Source: Gentiana macrophylla (Eukaryota > Streptophyta > Magnoliopsida > Gentianales > Gentianaceae). From it: a stretch of DNA of 64,000 nucleotides. Under the pieces are notes generated by a model that worked only from the letters and a program-made list of their open reading frames with translations, had not been told where the DNA came from and made no database searches. The stretch covers positions 26,374-90,373 of the forward strand of contig JAOBSW010000438.1 of the NCBI GenBank assembly GCA_026214975.1, given 5' to 3'. The translations under genes were made by a program, and so were the position numbers. Below are positions 59,990 through 64,000 of this stretch, piece after piece. The stretch's first letter is position 1. Each line of letters starts with the position of its first letter.

Positions 59990-60530
59990 ATAGCTTGTCC
60001 AAAGCTTGTGTATACAATTCCTTTCTACTCGACCATTCTTGTGTAGCGACACATCGGGTCAAGCTTCTACATCTCCTTTGACTTCCACTAAACCTTCTAT
60101 GGTAGGAAACTTGAGGGCTAATGTGCATTTGGTGAGATCTGATTCGGAGCTCAATACATGTTGGTCTTCCCATAATGATGTTATAAGTTGGCGGAGCTTT
60201 TACCACTACATAGTTCACCATCGGTGCCTTGCTCCTCGGCTCTTTTCCAAATGTTGTAGCTAGTTTATCATCCCAATAAGATGAATTGGAGGCTCTGCGA
60301 AACCAAAGAGTGGTGCGAGAGATATGTGTTATCTTGAGTCTTTTAGTTTCATTGGTATTTGGGCGAGAATGATACAAGGCGTTAACAACGCTCCATTATC
60401 AACACATATATGCTTCACAGGGTTCTTGTGCACTATAGCCTCAATGACCTGGACCCTCGTTGTTGGTTATCATAGGAGCGGGTCCTTTGGGCCATAGATC
60501 ATGGATTTTCATACGACCATTGAGACCCTC
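59990..60530 (-). pseudogene. Gypsy protease remnant (copy 3)
   Basis: PMVNYVVVKAPPTYNIIMGR is in frame in 59988-60377; surrounding parts are shifted. Confidence 0.7.
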
Positions 60531-60539
60531 AAAGCGCGG

Positions 60540-61845
60540 CCAGGACCCCTACAATGGTGTTGATAGTGTTAATCGGGTGATTGTCAATCTTACGATCGGC
60601 ATCGAGGGTCCGATCACTTCTCCTTCACGACTCTTCTTGCTGTCTCGATCTTGTTGAGTACGTTGGCGTGCGAAGTCACCGCCCTCGAGGTTCGGGATCT
60701 TGATCGGCCTACAACCTCATCAACCTTCCTTCCATTATGGAAGCACCAATGTCTCTTATCATGTCCTTAATATCCTTTGAATCCTACCCCACATCCTTGT
60801 AGTAGCGCAAAATTGACTCGGACCCTCCTTTCTAGAGGGCCTCTTTTTGGGGAGGATGCGAGCCAAGCCTTTCCTTTCCATAGTAGCTAAAACCTAAACC
60901 CATGGTCGATTTAGAGGATAAAATCCCTTTCTACGCAAAGTGCCTTTCTTCCCAACCGATTTGTGATAGGGGTAGTCATCGGTCCCAGACCGCTTTCATT
61001 TCTTGTCTGGGTTTATCCTCCATCTTTTCTCCTTTGGACTCCCTCTTCAACCTATTCGCCTCTTCACCTTGGAAATACTTATAGGTTGCTTCCATACATT
61101 CCTTCATAGACCTAGGAAGTTAGGCCGTTTAGTTTGGCATCTGAGCCTCCCTTCCCTTGATCCGACTCTGAGCACGCCGCGATCGACAATGGGTCATCTG
61201 TGTCTTTCACTTGCATGGATTTCTTATTAAATCTTTTAAATAGTTGAGACATACTCCTCTTTCTTTTGCTTAATCATGGCGAGATCGGTAGCGTACCTCT
61301 GGAATGGCTTATATGTTATAAAGCGTTAAGAAGCAGATCTACCTAGCTCAGAAAATTCGAAGACCGACCTGGCGGGAGTTTTGGAACCATTCACGTGCTC
61401 GATCTGTCAAAAGCATCGGAAACCCTTGCACTTCATCGTTTGAGCTTAAACAAACTCATCCCAGGTGATGTAATGGAAAATATGATTTGATGGTCTTTGG
61501 ATCCATCGAATGAGTCTAATTTTCGGACCTTGAAAGCGGCCGGTCGCTCATAATTCTTTATTTGCCTTGTGAAGTGTGAGTGAAGGAAAATTGTCGAGAT
61601 CCTTTGCCCATCATGGCATTAATCTCCACTGTCAGCTTTCTAACCCGGGCATCAAGGAGGCTTTCCACTTATTAGAAATAGGCGCTGCTTCATCTTACTT
61701 GCTCTTCCTTTGATTAGAGGTTTTCCTTCCCATACTTTCTTCCACATCGCCACTTTACGGGTGTACGCTGGAGTATAGCACGCACCTGGTGGCATGATCC
61801 ATCGTGGCTAGTTGATCAAGCGGCGGCTTGTTGCTCTAAATCCAT
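60540..61845 (-). pseudogene. Gypsy gag remnant (copy 3)
   Basis: Colinear with 5790-7125, with more frameshifts. Confidence 0.72.
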
Positions 61846-61999
61846 GGATACTTTCGGTCTGTTGAGTTTAACTCTCAAAGCGGGTGTCTTTACTACCTCA
61901 TTCTTTTGTCGGTCTGGCCATTCTAAGCATTTACATTGATTTCTGCTACATGTTTTACGACATTAGCGCAATTGAGATAAATCTTGAAAAATTACCGGT

Positions 62000-62600
62000 A
62001 GAGGCCCTCATCTATCTCCAATTAGCGAAGCAAAATTTAGTTGGGTATTAATTTGTGCCGTTAATCTAGTAGTAATTGAATCAAGGCAACAAAGGTAGAA
62101 AAATATGAATATGAGAAAGATTTTTGGGGTGATTTAGATTGAGCACAGGATTTTCCCAAGGTGCCCTACGTATCCAAAAGCTGTCTTGGAATCGAGTGCA
62201 ATAAGTAGTTCTTATGAACATTTATATAGAAACAGATTATGCCATAGGTTGTATGGGCGTGTCCATTATGGACCACTATCTTCATGTCTCACAAGTATAA
62301 TTAAACCGTAATTATCCCCTCGATTTTAGGAGATAATCTCGATATTCAAATATTGATTTAAGTGATGAGGATCGGAGCTTTAGTGGCTTAGGATTCTTTC
62401 TATAATTATCGATAAACGCGTTATTATTAACATATGCTCAGCCGACTGCGGCGAGCAACCATGGTCTGAATGACCGAGCTATGAAGGTCGCCCTGCGCCT
62501 TGTCTCGACCGACTGCACGGTGGACTAAAGACCAATCCTCATCGCTTCCCTCTTGGGGGCAGATCGGCCTTCTAGGCTTATTGGGAGTCATGGCCCTTAG
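62000..62600 (-). mobile_element. Gypsy primer-binding site and 5' LTR (copy 3)
   Basis: LTR edge at about 62023, altered to TAGCGAAGC; otherwise as at 7305-7880. Confidence 0.5.
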
Positions 62601-62644
62601 ATATATAATTTTAAGTATTTTTATCATTATTTGAGTATTGTGTG

Positions 62645-63261
62645 CATGACACGTGGAGTGGTGAAATTTGTCCTTGTCATGTATGTTGATGCAGTTATCT
62701 TAGCAGAAAATGATTTAAAAGATATTGAGGCAACAAAGCAGTTTTTGTCTCGGAAGTTCAAACTAAAAGACTTAGGTCAACTCAAATATTTTCTTGGCAT
62801 TGAGGTAGCGGCTCGAGGTGAGGTTGACCTTGTGCCAACGAAAATATGTGCCTAGAAAGTTTTGAGGATCACAGGCTTCTTGTTTGCAAGACCATCACAT
62901 TTCCCGGTTGATTAGAACATTGCATTAACATCCGAACAATGTGTCTTGCTTTTCCGGACCCATCGTTGTATAGGCACGCCTTGTTGGGAGACTTATTTAC
63001 TTCACCATGTCACTCACTCGGATCTTATCTATGGTCCTTGTATTAAGCCAATTTATGGAGAAACCAAGGCAACCACACTTGAATGCGACAGACGGCAAGG
63101 CCTTGAAATACATAAAGAATACACGGGACAAGGCATTTTTCTACCATGGAAGGACAATTGAAAATTAATGTTTACTATGATGCCGATTAGGCACGTTGCA
63201 AAAACACTCATCGGTCGTTAACCGGCTTCGTATTATACTTGGCCAATCATTTGTGTCTTGG
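62645..63261 (+). pseudogene. Copia RT/RNase H fragment (copy 4)
   Basis: VVKFVLVMYVDAVILAEND and LKDLGQLKYFLGIEVA; YVDA and the DAD-stop (about 63187) are shared with the other copies. Confidence 0.88.
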
Positions 63262-63743
63262 TGTTATAACAAGACCGTCGCTGGGGATCAAATCTGGGAT
63301 TGCAATAATCAAGAATAAGCGAGAAAGCATAAATCACATAAAAACAATAACATAAGATTTAACGTGGTTTTCAGGCAATGTGTTGACTACTCCACGGGCG
63401 AGGCGACGAGAGAATATATTATCACCGAGATTTACAGACTCTTGCAATTGCTGTATGCAATTGGTCCCTGCTACTACTATTAATTGAAAATGTTCAATGT
63501 TATAACAGATGCATATTTATAAGCCACAAAACCTAGACATCCGCCAAGCCTTAAAAACATACTAGCATTTTGACTAAAATACCCTGTGATATGAATTCAA
63601 ATTTCGATTGACTCCACCGAAGTAACACTCTGCGACATTTGCCTCTGCCGACATTACCTCCATTGACTGGCTTACCTGGCGAGTATTCGGTGACTTAATA
63701 ATCGGCTAGACCAGATGAGAGGTCAAGTCACCTTTTTCTAACA
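63262..63743 (-). mobile_element. Small-element LTR (copy 4)
   Basis: TGTTATAAC to TTCTAACA; the junction with the next X is at 63822-63825. Confidence 0.8.
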
Positions 63744-63825
63744 ATCTCCATCTTGACTTGAACTCGTTCAAGCGGATGTATAACCAAATGTCTTGTATTA
63801 GATGCATTCGTCAATGCCGATGTAC

Positions 63826-64000
63826 CATCAAAGTTGGGCTCAGAATCAAAATTGATACTTGCTTGTGGTTCTTCAAAGTGTTGGATTCACTTGGAAGAAA
63901 ACTGATGTATCCTTGTAAGCACAAAATTGATAGCCATATAGATAGACAAGACTTGGCTCAATAATGCTTGAATACTTGTTAATTAGTATATTATGTGTTC
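63826..64000. repeat. Left end of a further X unit (window edge)
   Basis: Begins CATCAAAGTTGGG, like 1037 and 55810, so the right group continues beyond the window. Confidence 0.88.

Larger units (their letters stand above)
55810..63821. repeat. X unit, full copy (8012 bp)
   Basis: Its left 3 kb is very close to 1037-4050; its right half has more small indels. Confidence 0.9.

Overview
This window is plant nuclear DNA, almost certainly from a eudicot. It is AT-rich, has GT-AG introns, and is packed with nested LTR retrotransposons, a plant L1-type LINE, and hAT-, CACTA- and SINE-like sequences. No bacterial-style operon is present. I cannot name the species. Nearly all open frames are relics of mobile elements. 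The one convincing host gene is a small spliced gene for a secreted cysteine-rich protein at 19268-19708 (minus).

Layout. (1) 1-9091 and 47768-64000 hold direct copies of a composite unit of about 8.05 kb, here called X: end of a copy at 1-1032, full copies at 1037-9091, 47768-55805 and 55810-63821, start of a copy from 63826. Each X carries, left to right: an antisense exon-like ORF, a non-coding TATA-bearing stretch, a 56-bp minisatellite, a minus-strand Ty3/gypsy protease and gag remnant with primer-binding site and LTR, a plus-strand Ty1/copia reverse transcriptase/RNase H fragment, and an LTR of a small minus-strand retroelement. All three X/X joins have the same breakpoint and the same 4-bp filler. 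(2) 9092-47767 (38.7 kb) is different DNA lying between the two groups of X copies. It begins with the rest of the small retroelement that X cuts in half.

Inside the 38.7 kb: a degenerate LINE (about 9726-16139) is interrupted by a 1.68-kb solo LTR with a perfect 5-bp target duplication and by a 0.4-kb hAT-like element. Next come a microsatellite, a possible small spliced ORF (16979-17323), the cysteine-rich gene, and a 1.6-kb TATA-like repeat field upstream of that gene. An LTR-like stretch follows (22.7-24.1 kb).

From 25307 to 38456 there is a stack of nested insertions. A copia 3' LTR was split by a non-LTR retrotransposed copy of a DUF4283/zinc-knuckle ORF with a 17-bp target duplication. 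That copy was itself split by a gag-pol-less Ty3/gypsy element (30927-37593, duplication TGCGG) and by another LTR-bounded element (27104-30849). The same old copia is abutted on its other side by a different copia LTR (38457-40406) with a remnant interior that holds a solo LTR (41533-42896). A SINE-like sequence and a CACTA-type end lie at 45.3-46.1 kb.

The elements show no cooperative pathway. The story is structural: how X was made and amplified, and the order of nested insertions. Small indels between X copies cluster near CAG/CTG and look partly like assembly error, so frameshifts within X should not be over-read.
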